Positions 21,701 to 33,300 of a stretch of DNA of 64,000 nucleotides are shown here, one piece after another. Position 1 is the first letter of the stretch, and each line of letters starts with the position of its first letter. The notes below the pieces were generated by a model. The model did not search any database. It saw only the letters and a program-made list of their open reading frames with translations, and had not been told where the DNA came from. The position numbers and the translations under genes are program-made. The stretch is from Trachythela sp. YZ-2020 (lineage: Eukaryota; Cnidaria; Anthozoa; Malacalcyonacea; Clavulariidae): contig JADLSH010000049.1 of the NCBI GenBank assembly GCA_016169945.1, positions 103,295 through 167,294 on the forward strand, read 5' to 3'.

Positions 21701-24189
21701 ATGTGACCGTATTCTGTTCCATTCATTACTGTTCCTAAAATCCGGAGTACTCCGAACAGTAAATGGAGCAGTCACGTGAGAATATTACGTCATGCTAAAT
21801 AATCCACCATTTTGGGTGGCATTATCGTGGATTTCATCGAAGTGCCGCTTTTGCTTATGTCTAATTTTTCGCGAAATACGGAGAGTTATAAAACAAGATG
21901 TATCTCGCTAGAATCCTTGAACAACGAGGAGTATTTTGGTGTATAGTTTGTTGTTTTAACGTGTCTAGAACTCGAGGTTTGAAGGAAAGTTGGCACATAT
22001 TAATGTCAGCCATGTTGGATTTCATTTCAATTAATAGTTTGAATCAGTTTTTTGAATGAATTTGCCGCCTAAACTGACGGAAGCCAAACAATTACGACGT
22101 CATGACGTCACTTGCAAGGACTGAATTGTCTATTGAAACCCTAACCCTAACCTAATAAGGAGATCATATGTACCTGAACGTAGGACAGATTTATTGATGT
22201 CAATTTTCTGCAGTTGCTGGCAATAAGAGAGACTCCTTTGACTGAGATCTTTTTGCAACTTGATAAATTTAATGATCTTAGCTCTGTGCACTGGGTGGCA
22301 ATAACCTAGGGCAGTACATAATAGACAAGTTAAGTATGGTTAGGTCATGCAGATATAGTATATGTTCTTAAATGTAGGCTACCCTAAAGTGATCTGATGT
22401 TGTACAGAACTCATGTACAGGGGTATAAATAGTTTCTGGGTTCTCTTTCAGTTGCATGATTCAGCAAATGAGTAACATCTTCCAGAGAGACCTAGCTAAC
22501 AGATCATGTGTGTTTCTAAGAGATCGTGACAGTCTTATCTACTTATTGTACCACAAGTTTCAACGTAAAAATTTCATTCTACCTCTAAACCTGAACTTGT
22601 CAACTTTTGCCAACCACTGAGTTTTAAATCTTGGACATATTTTAAGAAATCTCTTTCTCTCAATAAATTCAAGGTCTTATCCTTTGCTTTTAGAGAATTT
22701 GCCATATGAGACAGATCAACAGCACACCAGAGAGAGGAATCTGATGCAACTGCACGCCATTTTTGACATACACGTGAAACTCTGGAAAAGATTCATATAA
22801 ATACACAAAATCAACTATTCCCATATCATATGAACTTTAATTTGAACTTGTAAAATGAAGTATTACCATTTAGTTTTGGGGAAAACTAGTTAGAAAAGGG
22901 GCAGTGTTTCCATGTTTTTATAAGGTGCTACACATGGTGGTCAACTTCAAATGTATTGACATGTATGAGAGCAAGCAAATGATGCTAAATGTTAGATGTA
23001 TTTGCTACCAAACACACGGTCAATATATATAGTGAACAATGTAGTCAGTCTAGTGATAACATTCCTTTTAGATTTGACCACCATATGCTGCACTGGTACA
23101 CTTAATGAAACCTCGAGAGTGAAACCCTGAGAGTGAAACCCTGAGAGTGAAACCCTGAGAGTGAAACCCTGAGAGTGAAACCCTGAGAGTGAAACCCTGA
23201 GAGTGGAACCCTGAGAGTGGAACCCTGAGAGTGGAACCCTGAGAGTGAAACCCTGAGAGTGAAACCCTGAGAGTGAAACCCTGAGAGTGAAACCCTGAGC
23301 TATACTATTCATATTTTGATGTTCATACCTGCACAATAAAGGTACAGCAGAGAAATTATAAACTGCATACATAAACACTTTATGAAGCAGCTCATTAGGT
23401 ATTCTGTGAGACCAATCTAAGCTTGGTGATGTATTCTTAGGCAGTATTTCAGTTTTCTTTGATTTCTTTACAACAGGCTGAGAACTTGACAACTTTTTAC
23501 CTTGCATAAGAAATATGTAACATGAAACCATGGGTAGATACTGTATACTATAGTTGGTAAATACACTAATATATAGGTTTCACTCAGGCTTTTAGCCAGG
23601 ATGGCAAAACTGGCCGTGGGTGTGGCTACCAATTTTTGTGGCGGTTGTAAAATACATGGCGCTTGAAATCAATTGTGATGTCAGATGTTCATAATTCAGT
23701 GTGTTTTTGACAAAAAGGCATCAAAATGCAACAGCTAAGCAAATGGCAACCAACAATTACCAATTAAAGAAAATATTTTCTTAGGCTGTCCATGACCGTT
23801 TATTAAAAAGTAACTATCTAAATTCAAAAGTGGCCATCCATAGGATGTTTGGACAGCCGCCTGGCTAAATACCTGGTTTCACTAAGTACTATCATGCAGC
23901 AGATGGTGGTCAAATGGCAATTATCAGAGTGAGAAAATAGAATTAAGAGATGTAGTTGACCACCATCAGTTAGCATCCAAAGGGCCAATTAGTCAACAAC
24001 CTTGTTACACTATATACCTCGTTTTCTCTTTTGACTGGTACTTGGTGTTTCACCATCTGACGGTTCATAATCGGAGTCTTCACTGTCATCTGACGGCAAG
24101 CCTTCATGACGACCAAATGTTACCAGATTATGTTGTGTAACACCAGCAAAATATTTCTTCTTAGATTTCTTTCTACCACTTTGAGACAT
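15766..24189 (-). CDS. FBXL6: F-box and leucine-rich repeat protein 6
   Basis: Substrate receptor of an SCF ubiquitin ligase. Twelve exons in continuous phase (5' to 3'): 24018-24189, 23329-23500, 22583-22781, 22174-22305, 21063-21182, 20870-20944, 20708-20785, 20473-20561, 19847-19922, 19442-19528, 19001-19143 and 15766-15928, giving 501 residues (human 539). The N-terminus is polar and acidic (FGRHEGLPSDDSEDSDYEPS). The F-box begins WSHRIPNELLHKVFMYAV and continues in exon 3 (RVSRVCQKWRAVASDSSLW). Leucine-rich repeats follow, e.g. LRSLNLSSCKKISVKGVSL, LRQLDLRGCEKITHRAF and LTELNLTSCRGVPRGLKQL. The last block closely resembles the FBXL6 ending. The last intron (15929-19000) is swollen by a 16-bp satellite inside a transposon-like element. 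Other introns carry MITE family B copies and a 14-bp minisatellite. Confidence 0.93.
15929..16616. other. 3' part of the FBXL6 last intron
   Basis: No gene. Around 16320-16390 lies a GC-rich patch with a CCCC-rich inverted repeat (GGAGGGGTGCGCACCCCCCTG) that could fold. A TA dinucleotide run lies near 16502-16522. Confidence 0.4.
16618..18954. mobile_element. Inverted-repeat element containing an expanded 16-bp satellite
   Basis: The left end CATATGACCCCGCT (16618-16631) and the right end AGCGGGATCATATG (18941-18954) are inverted copies with one mismatch. The right part (18540-18954) is unique sequence with several further inverted pieces of the same words (CCATAGGTAGGCGGGAT is the complement of the array unit plus the left end). 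The array therefore seems to have grown from a sub-terminal repeat of a MITE-like element. There is no transposase. It sits in the last intron of FBXL6. Confidence 0.65.
16640..18515. repeat. 16-bp satellite array, about 115 units
   Basis: The unit is CTACCTATGATCTCGC. Variants (CTCGTC, CTTGCC, CCCGCC) are scattered. A longer marker, CCCGCTTACCAAGAGGTCTC, recurs at 16884, 17157, 17462 and about 17719. The 16761 and 16884 markers reappear at 17339 and 17462, so a block of 578 bp is duplicated. A 37-bp piece of the right flank (ending ATTTACATCGCGCTCAT) is copied inside the array near 18175-18211. Confidence 0.95.
19226..19431. mobile_element. MITE family B copy
   Basis: About 200 bp with terminal inverted repeats GCAGCAGATGGTGGTCAAC and GTTGACCACCATCTGCTG, preceded by GTTTCACTCAAAGCACTA. 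The interior includes GTGAGAAAATAATGTT and GAGATGTAGTT. Family B has about ten full or partial copies in this window. In an FBXL6 intron. Confidence 0.8.
20966..21340. mobile_element. Two partial MITE family B copies
   Basis: A right end lies at about 20966-21004 (TTGACCACCCTGTGCTGCAT ... GTGAAACC). A left end lies at about 21229-21310 (GTGCAGCAGATGGTGATCAA followed by GTGAGAAAATAAT). FBXL6 exon 5 (21063-21182) lies between them, so these are two separate decayed insertions or one insertion broken by rearrangement. Confidence 0.55.
22925..23112. mobile_element. MITE family B copy, diverged
   Basis: It starts near ACACATGGTGGTCAACTTCA and ends TTTGACCACCATATGCTGCA ... TTAATGAAACC. The interior is shortened. 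It adjoins the 14-bp minisatellite in FBXL6 intron 2. Confidence 0.65.
23106..23302. repeat. 14-bp minisatellite, about 14 copies
   Basis: Unit GAGAGTGAAACCCT with a GTGGAACCCT variant in three neighbouring copies. It begins exactly where the adjacent family B MITE ends (GAAACCTCGAGAGTG), so the array probably grew from the MITE terminus. It lies 27 bp from exon 2 of FBXL6, on its intron side. Confidence 0.93.
23875..23965. mobile_element. MITE family B copy, internally deleted
   Basis: GTTTCACTAAGTACTATCAT then GCAGCAGATGGTGGTCAA at the left, GTTGACCACCATCAGTTAGC at the right; only about 90 bp remain. In FBXL6 intron 1. Confidence 0.65.
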
Positions 24190-24270
24190 TCCCTTTATGA
24201 ATGCTCAGTGAAAACTGTTCAATCCTGATATTCTTAGACCTTTTATACTTCTATAAAGTTCAATATTGGT

Positions 24271-24476
24271 CTGTTTCAGTAAGCATTACAGGGCAGCAGA
24301 TGGTGGTCAACTTCAGAAGTGTTGAGATTTATAAAAGCAAATTAAACTATCTCTCAATTCTACTTATTTGCCTCCAAATACAAGACTACTGCACAAAGAA
24401 TTAACATTATTTTCTCACTCTGATAACTGCAGGTTGACCGCTATCTGCTGCACGACAGTGCTTTAATAGTGAAACC
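24271..24476. mobile_element. MITE family B copy, full length
   Basis: The left end is GTTTCAGTAAGCATTACAGG then GCAGCAGATGGTGGTCAAC; the right end is GGTTGACCGCTATCTGCTG then a complement of the left outer end finishing GTGAAACC. About 205 bp. It lies just upstream of the FBXL6 start codon, so it may lie in its promoter. Confidence 0.78.
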
Positions 24477-25356
24477 CCATGAAACTGAAAGTATGATTAA
24501 AGATATTTAAGGACTATCAACCAATACAACCATCTGTTGACTAACCCACCATTGATTCATTTCGTAAATGCTAGGAACTCTGTATATCTATTTTGTTCTA
24601 AAATTATTTCCAGATATTCCAATACGATATTGTAGACTGTTTTAATAAACAATATAGTGTTATCAAAATTTGGTTTTCAAAACGTACAAAAATACCGTTC
24701 AAAAAAACCAAAGGTGGCCAAAATAACCAATAAAAGTAAATTAACAACCTTTTCAAACTCAATCCAACCAAGAATACTCCATTTAAACATTCCAGAGACA
24801 ATAAAATTGTTGGTTAAAAGAATTTCACCATCGAACCGCCATGTTTTTAAGTTTCGCGCCACACGGTATGAAGACTGAGAACTAAAATAAAGTTTGGTAT
24901 GGGCCCTTTGTATCAGCCTTTGCATATCAATAGTGCTGTCGAGTCACAATCCAGTGATCGGAATGTTCCATTGTATTTTCATTGATTTGAAAATCCCACA
25001 CTGTTGAGTCACAATCCAGTGATCAGAATGTTCCATTGTATTTTCATTGATTTGAAAATCCCACTGTTCTCCATGCTATCCAGTCACTTATTGTTGATAT
25101 ATATGCAAAGGGCCTATTGTCACAGTGGACAGAGACCAAAATAATAAAGGAGGCTTCATCACAGTTTAATAGGTCAACACAATGACCCTCCTTTAACATT
25201 TAACCAACAATATATACAACAACATCACACAGTAAAATGATTAGTTTCAATTTATTCCATACAACTACAGTATAAAATGTTCACAGTTTATTTTGTGACC
25301 TCATAAGCCAGGCTCTTTACCTGGGAGTAGAGACCTCACACTGAGTATGAGGTTGT
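24477..25356. other. FBXL6-TMCO1 intergenic region
   Basis: About 900 bp, containing a third MITE family (24903-25113) and no gene that I can support. FBXL6 and TMCO1 lie on the same strand with TMCO1 upstream, so this holds the TMCO1 3' end and the FBXL6 promoter. Confidence 0.5.
24903..25113. mobile_element. MITE family D copy with an internal tandem duplication
   Basis: The ends GGGCCCTTTGTATCAGCC and ATATATGCAAAGGGCC are inverted repeats. Inside, a block of about 59 bp starting GAGTCACAATCCAGTGATC and containing GGAATGTTCCATTG occurs twice in tandem. Related single copies are at about 32130-32265 and 60460-60560. Confidence 0.72.
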
Positions 25357-26807
25357 CTATTTTGTAGCTGGAGCTGGGTTAAGAAAACCGGGTGCTTTGC
25401 TCGCAGCTCTTGATGGGGCAAAACCAAGAACCTTTTGAATATTCTAGAAATGAATAAAACATTATGACATTGCAAATACACACATCTTAAGGACTAATTA
25501 TACTGATAGGTGAGTTTCACTAAGTACTATCATGCAGCAGATGGTGGTCAACCTACATGTAGTTATCAGAGTGAGAAAATAATGTTAATTTTCTTCATTT
25601 TATGTAGTAGTCTTGTATTTGGGGGAAATTAGACAGAATCAAGAGATATAGTTTAATTTATTTGCTCCTATATTGACCACCACCTGCAGCCTCATGTTTA
25701 CTAAATCCCACATATTCAATGTGATCATACGCACCTGTCTAATGGACATAGTACATAAAATATAAAGAAATATGAAAGAACAATCAGTGTAGTCAGATCC
25801 AGGAAGGTTACGATGAGATAAACCTTGAAACCACGATATTGGAAAAAAGGGAAGCTTCGCTACAACTCTACCATCAAAACTAAACAAAAACATCAACAAG
25901 CTTTTATTATACTTCATTGTCAAAGAATCAAACAAGTTCTTCTGAATTATATGCAAAAGTTAGAATATTTACGTACATTGAATTAAACATTCCCATCAAG
26001 GCTGTGAATGTAAAGCCAATCGCAAACATCGACTTCATTTTAACCTGGTTTTAAATTATACAAATAAATCACATTAACTTATATCTCAATGCTACTGAAA
26101 AACAACTTGATAAAAAAGATTGATCTGCTAAAAATCTTAATGTTAAATAACACCTAAGGCTATGGCAATCACCTACCATTGATAAATCTCTGTTATTATT
26201 CTTCAATTTCTCTTCAACACGCTCTAAATTGTAAAAAATATTCTTACAAATTTAATTACAGCATTTGCATTTTACGTTTATCCAGAACATTTTACACTGA
26301 TTGGCTCCTTCAAATATTCATTACAAACATTTAACTTTCATATGTGAGTAATACAATGTTCCTATTCGCAACTGTTCATCATTCGATGTCAAATGCAATA
26401 TTCTGTATAAATATATATTTTTACCAATTTTCTTTTTCTGTCCACCAGACATGTCTGATGTTGTCTCTTTCTTTCGCTCCACTATAAAAACAACAAAGAT
26501 ACTGACAGTTTGACACTCTCTGTACTTCTCAAACAGAAATTTTTCCTAATTTCTATGCTTTTACTTACGTTTCTTGCTATGCTTTTCCACTTCAGATTTT
26601 AATTTCTTATATTTATCTGTTCTGTACACCAATAAATATGTAATACCTAGATAAATATTAAATACAGTATTTTATAGTAAACCAACTGGCAATCAACCAC
26701 TACAAACAATTGAACAAATTACCCAAAATATTATAATTCACAATACCTTCTGATAATAAGGCAGTAAATACAGATATACACAGTATTAAAATGGCATCTG
26801 CTAGCAT
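25357..26807 (-). CDS. TMCO1: Transmembrane and coiled-coil domain protein 1 (ER translocon/calcium protein)
   Basis: A conserved ER membrane protein of the Oxa1/EMC3/GET1 superfamily, known as part of a translocon complex and proposed to leak calcium from an overfilled ER. Seven exons in perfect phase: 26747-26807, 26569-26646, 26425-26481, 26177-26223, 25977-26044, 25735-25879 and 25357-25443, giving 180 residues (human 188). Exon 1 is a membrane helix (MLADAILILCISVFTALLS). Then comes YRTDKYKKLKSEVEKHSKK, the cytosolic coiled coil with GGQKKKIERVEEKLKNNNRD, a second helix (SMFAIGFTFTALMGMFNS), the signature FDGRVVAKLPF and YTDCSFIFLYILCTMSIRQ, and a C-terminal tail starting NIQKVLGFAPSRAASK. 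Identity to vertebrate TMCO1 is very high. Confidence 0.97.
25511..25690. mobile_element. MITE family B copy
   Basis: The left end is GTTTCACTAAGTACTATCAT then GCAGCAGATGGTGGTCAACC; the right end is TATTGACCACCACCTGCAGC. About 180 bp, in the last intron of TMCO1, ending 45 bp before exon 6. Confidence 0.75.
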
Positions 26808-27336
26808 TTTTAATCTTCAAAATTGTACAAAAATATATAAAATTTCTTTCCAAATCATTCAACTTTTTTGCTTCTTTTCTTTTGTGTACTTTAAACATGA
26901 ACTTGCGCCCACAAAATTTGCACTGCGGTTGATACTCCCTGAAAACTTCGTATAAGTAAATTATTGTTAAGCACCTGGTGGCAGCGGAACAATAAAGTAA
27001 TTGAGAATACCAGTAAATTCAGAACTTTTATATTTATATTGCATTATGTACGTTTGAATGGTTATTTATAATTGGTTTCAGTAAGCGTTACGGGCAACAG
27101 ATGGTGGTGAACGTAGGAGCAAGCAAGTTAAACTACATCTCGACATTTGCCACCAAATACAAGACTTAGTCTTGTCTTGTACTACAGCATATGAAGGGAA
27201 CTAACATTATTTTCTCACTCTGATGGTTGACTATCATCTGCTGCATGATAGTGCTTAGTAAAACCTGTAACAAGCTATAGTGATTTGAAAGCCTGTGATC
27301 TTAAAGCCTGAGAAACCGTCATCATTGAGGTAATGA
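26808..27336. other. STKLD1-TMCO1 intergenic region with a MITE family B copy
   Basis: A 529-bp gap between two minus-strand genes. It holds the TMCO1 promoter region and a family B MITE at about 27075-27267 (GGTTTCAGTAAGCGTTACGG at one end and TGCTTAGTAAAACC at the other). No other gene is visible. Confidence 0.6.
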
Positions 27337-30300
27337 TTACTTTCTCAACGGAGTCCTAGGACGTGATCTTGCTGAACCAGCTCTCTTTCCCGCATGTTGA
27401 CCTCCACCCAGTCTTGTGAGAGTGTTTAATACTGACGTGATTAAATCCTAAACAAATATGGAGTAAAAGGAAATTATCATGAACAATAATGGCAATGAGA
27501 CCCCAAAATTACATGGATGGAGTGTGGCTCTCTACTTTTCAACTCTATGACTCTTCACCTCAGTCGCATGCGAGAAGAGTGCTTCCAGTTTGACTCCATC
27601 AAACTAGTTAATGTATTATTTGAATACTTACGTCGTTTATGGAAAACTTCCTCTTCGCGTCTGTCAAAATCGTCTTGACGTTGAGAGAATTCAGTTCTGT
27701 ACGTACCTCATCTAAAAATAAATACTTAATAAAAAGCTACTTTCTAAAACAATTCCTTTTTAATTTTTTCCTTACCATATTCGGATAGTTCGCAAAACAA
27801 AGCACAAATATTTTCCATTACTTCTTCGTCATCTTTGTGGATCCTACAAAAACATTTTCATAAAATACCGTTTTTACATACGCATTTTTAATTTCAAAGT
27901 GCCAAAAAATATAAGAATGTATACTTAGCAGCTTGGACAATGATTGGAGCTCCACCATACTCCCCTCCACTGTTGAGAACTTGATAAGCACAAGACTCTA
28001 AAATATAACACACAACCAATGAGACTTTAATATGACAAAAGATCGTATATAAACCATATACTGTATACATACCATCAGCTTCAACAATGCTTGCCAAAGC
28101 CATACATGCATTCTTCACGACTTTAGCAACCTAGGAAGATCAAATTATGCTACAAATGGCAACCTCGTACCCAGGGTTTAATGCTTAAAGGCTTGCAATC
28201 TACATGCAGTCTGTAGTGGCGTGACTCTTATAAGGTAAAAAAGTGGGTCAAACCTTCATATGTGTTTTAACAGCTTCGACCAATAAACTGACTGTATTAC
28301 TATCCTGCAACATTTCAATATTATCATCTGAAAAATAAATCGAAGATAGCAGGAAATCTTACCGTCGGGTGTCGGTGGCAGTGGCGTGCTGGCTTGTGTT
28401 CGCCAGGGGAGGCCAGCTGGAAATTTTGCCCCCCCTAATGCGTGTCGTCGTAGACGCCTGACCTAGGGGTCGGGGTATGGCTGGAAAATTTTGAAATTTT
28501 TGAAATAGTATTTCTTTATTTTTTTCTTTTTTGACATTGGGTGAATTTTCAGAAAATTATAAATTATAAAACATTAAAAAAATTAAAAGGCGCAAGAAAC
28601 AACAGTAAATAAATATATAATTCATAGATTCAGAGTTTTCTTAAACAAAAGAAAGTAGACGGCGAACATTCATGAAAAGTAGATGAAACTTACCAGGAGT
28701 ACAAGCCAGTGATCGTAAGCCAAATCAGTTAACATTTCAATTACTACATTTTACATACAGTGGAGTGGACAGTAATGCCTGGTTGTAGCCTGGTTTTTGT
28801 ATAATTTTTATCCGTATAAGTCGTATTCCGACTAAGAGAACTCAAATTAAGCGTACTAAAACGCTGAACAGTGCTTGTAAATAATCTAAACCCTTTTTCT
28901 TTTCGTTGGCTCATCGATCTCGTTGAATCAAACCGACTAGCGCTAGCGCTTATTGACAAGTGCGCGCCCTATTTATGTTTGGCGCCCCTTGTGGCCTTTT
29001 GGCGCCGGCTGCCCCTGTCGCTGGGGCCACGCCACTGGTCGGTGGTAGAGTGGTTAGTGCATGTGCAATATGCAGTTGTCTGATTATAATTTCAGATTGT
29101 CTGATAATTGTCTGATTATAGATTCACAGTCGCATGTGGAAAGAGTGTTTCAAGTTTGCTTCTGCTAAACACCGCAGGTTTCCTTCTGTGGAGATAGTCC
29201 TTACTGGACCTCTGGGGAGAACAGTTCAAAGTTAGAGATATTCGATATAAAAGAGGTTACTATTAGTTTGGAAACCGACGGGAAAACGTAATTTGTAAAG
29301 AAAGCGTACTCATAAATGAGTAATTGTCCCTCTCACCTTCCATAGACAGCGACCAAAGTGCTGAGCAAGCAGACTCAATGAGATCAACACACGAATCATG
29401 TGACGTCATTGCTGTGCATATATCTTGAAGACCACGTTCTTCTGTCACTATCTTACAATTATTCTCTACAGTAAAATATAACTTGCTGGTAAAAAAATAA
29501 TATTATATCAAGCAATCGCTGGTTTCACTAAGCACTATCGTGCAGCAGATGGTGGTCAAGAGACCCACCAATACCGAAATACCAATACCAATACTGAGAC
29601 CCACCAATACCAATAAATAAGTTGGACGTACCATTAACAGCAAGACTCCATACAGCACCACAGGCAGTGGTTGCTAATTCAGCGTCATTTGGAAACAACC
29701 GTAGAGCAGCTAACACATCCTGAACACCACCTGATTTACCTATCAATTCAGCTGCGGACTCTAAAAACATCAAAACCTAAATTTATATATATCTTTGTTT
29801 ATACAGCTCTAATTACCTAATTGGTCCAGTAAGGGCTAAATGTTCCAGTATCCAGTGCCAGGAGAAAATGGAATACCAGGAGAACGAATGCCCTGCGGTA
29901 GAGCCAAATTGGACATGAGATTATAATGAGACAACTGCATAAATCCTTACCATCAGCAGACAAAGCCATTAACAATTGACATCCAATTTTCTGTAACTCA
30001 GCTGATCCTCCGTGAGACTAAATTTACATGTTGCCAGAAATTAATTATATAATTACCTATAGATAACACTATGACCATTCTACAGTATACATTACAATGT
30101 TGACATCCCACTTACTCTCATTGCAAGTAGAATTGGAAGCATCATTGTTGATGTATACAGAACATCTTTGTCACCAACTGCAAATTGGAAAACTTTTTAA
30201 GCAACTGGCCGAGGACTTAATGAAAAGTTTACATATTAAGTGACTTTAGCTACGCACCGAATGCAGAAGGTAAAACAACAAATAGTGGGAGACTAACTTC

Positions 30301-33300
30301 CAGACGAATAGCCTTCGCTCGAAAGTTTTACACAACCCAACCCCGAATCTTCGTTATACTCTACCCACACTGGCACCGCACGTTCGAGATATTTTCAACA
30401 AATAGAAATTGCACTACAGTAATAAAATTGCATTAGATGCAAATAACATTGCATTGCTTTGCAGTACCAGCACAGTACATTATATTACACAATACATTAA
30501 TTAACCAACCTGTAGGCAGAACATTAATTATAACCTGACAAGCCTTAATTTGAATATCCAACACACAAAGATTATCTTTCATTATTTGACAAATCTGTTT
30601 TTTCGCTGACTCGTTCAGAGAAACGTCTATGGAATGGAATGACATCTTAATGAGAAGTAATCACATCAAAATTATAGAAGCTATACATGTACAACACATG
30701 CACAACATATGTACAACGCATGTGCAACATATGCACAACAGATGTACAACACATGTACAACTCATGTGCAATATATGTACAACACATGTGCAACATATGT
30801 ACAACACTTGCTTTGAGACAATTTCGGCCAAGTAGAATTTCAACTATACCTCCTTTGGCTGTCAATGTTGCAAGATACTTCAGCGCTTCAACCTGATAAG
30901 AATTATGTATATGCTCTATAATTTAATGCTTCCTACTTCAATTCATGGGAGTCAAGCAACAATATCAATTTACCAGGCAAACAGGCGAAGTCTTGTTGTC
31001 TTTCATATAACCTACGAAAAATATAATCAGTAAACTATCAGTACCTCGTCACGACATTTAAGAAGAAGTGAAGAGAGAACTCACCAAGAACTCCTGCTGT
31101 TCCTTTGCCCTTGGGAACTGGTTTAGCTAGATGAATCAAGTTGGTATTATCAGTGAAATAACTTGTTCAATTCTCTTTGAACATTCAAATGAATTACATA
31201 CACTAGCATGTAATAATATACCCACCTTTGCCAGTGTCTCCTAGAAATGTGATAATGGAAAACATCAGAATATGAGAATGATGATGTTCATTTTCTCTAC
31301 TCTAGCCTTAGTGTTGAGACAAACGAACGAGATCATTGAGTTGGTAATGAAAAAGGTACCTTGGTTATTATTTGTTGATGTTCCACTTAACTCCATACTT
31401 TCTTTTATGTAAGGTAACTCGCATAGTTCTCTGGTAGAAAACAGACAATTACTACTTATAATGACTGACAAGGAATAAATATACATATTCTTACAAAGCT
31501 GTCGGTCTTTGTTGAAAATTTCGCCGTAGCATGATCTGTATAATCTGACAAAGTTCTTTCCCGTTTGTGTAGTGCTGAAAAACATTAGAAAGAGAGTTAT
31601 GAAAATTTGCTATAAATGTTCGTTTCACCAACGGGGTATTTGTATTCAGTCAGTGAGTCAGTGAATCGGTTGCTTGATCTTTCAGTCAGTTAAGCCTAGT
31701 TACCACTGAAATAATCTGCATACAAATCAATCTTTACTGACTGTAGAGTGTAAATATATATCTTGCATGTTCACAACTAAATGGAAACAGGATTTATGCA
31801 GCCCGTAGGTCAATCAAGCAAACTCATTTATAGTTACCTCGCCTACTTTTTTCAGTACATCTTCTAAGACACGAGGTGATTGTTTGATTTGAAATAACGT
31901 ACTTGAAGCTTGGGCACTCTGACAATAATGTACAATCATATATACAATCAGCTTCAACTAGTGTACGGCCTTTCTTTCCTAAAAAGTCAGCATGCACTTA
32001 CATCAAGAAAGCCAGTCGTTGCAAGTTCCAACAAAATACATCCCAAAGACCACACATCACTTCTCTCATCATATCTTTGGAGTATAAATTAAGGTTGACA
32101 AACTACTCTGCTCTACAGAACCTACAGAACAATAGTGCCATCTATAGTCATCCAGTGATCGGAATGTTCCATTGTTTTTTCATTGTTTCGAAATCCTACT
32201 GTTCTTCATGCCATCCAGTCACTCATTGTTTTGACATTTTGGGACGTTATACAAAGGGCCTATTGTTTTTTACTCGTCTATCGTATGCAATGAGGACGAC
32301 GACTTCACGTGTCGAATTAGCAGGGTTTCGTAAGTTTTGAGATGACTGTGGCAGCCTTTTCTAGTAGGAAACTCTGGTATTTACTGAAGGATACGGTCTC
32401 TCTAACACTTCTGGTGCCATCCAATTCATTGTACCTACAGTCGTTCTAGTTCTTGTTCTTGCATCATCCATGATTGTAGAAACACCAAAATCACCTGAAG
32501 TTAATCATAAGGCCAGATTTATACTAGAAACCATCTTAGAAACGAGCTAGTTAGCATAGCGTGATCTATAGTCTGGCAATGGTTCTGGGACCAAATCATG
32601 CATGATATTTTCATGATAGATCGTCTAATGTATTACTGCACACAGACATCCGTCAAGACGAGCTACGCAGGCAAGTTCGTCTGAGTAGATGAACTCATCT
32701 ACACACTCAGATAGTTCGTCTTGAGTGATTTCGTCCTTGTTCCTAGCTGTACTACTAAAACATCAAAAGCTAAGATAAACTGAATATAACTGTATGTACC
32801 TATTTTGATATTTAAACCTTCCGTCACAAATATATTACTTGGCTTTAGGTCTCTAAAAGCAAAATTTACAAAGAAAATACTGAAACCTGACTTTCAAGTT
32901 TCAAACGCTATGTTGTTAAGACTTTAGCGTTGTTCATAATTCATGTTTCCAAGCAAGGGCTGCATAGCTACCTGTGTATAACTTTATGTCTGTGAACAAA
33001 AGCTAGAGCTTCCACGATTTGACCTAACCACTTTTTCATAACCTTCAAATAAAACACAAAGTCAAAATTCATATAGTATGAGTATGACTTTCGGATTATA
33101 CGATAATACGTGGGTCAACGGGAACAGGGGGGTAAAGGGGGGTAAAGGGGGTATTTCATCTTTTTACTACTTAGTTTAAGGCTCTGCTTACCATTTCTTC
33201 AATGAATTCTTGTTTGGATCTTCTTTGCCTTAAAACTTTTTCTAAATCACCTGAAAGTACATGACAATGAAATATTTAATAAATGGGATATTTACTTTGA

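Noticed and set aside
29571..29615. ACCAATACC short repeats as a designed or regulatory element
   Set aside because: Only a few imperfect copies next to a truncated MITE; nothing beyond simple-sequence DNA can be supported.
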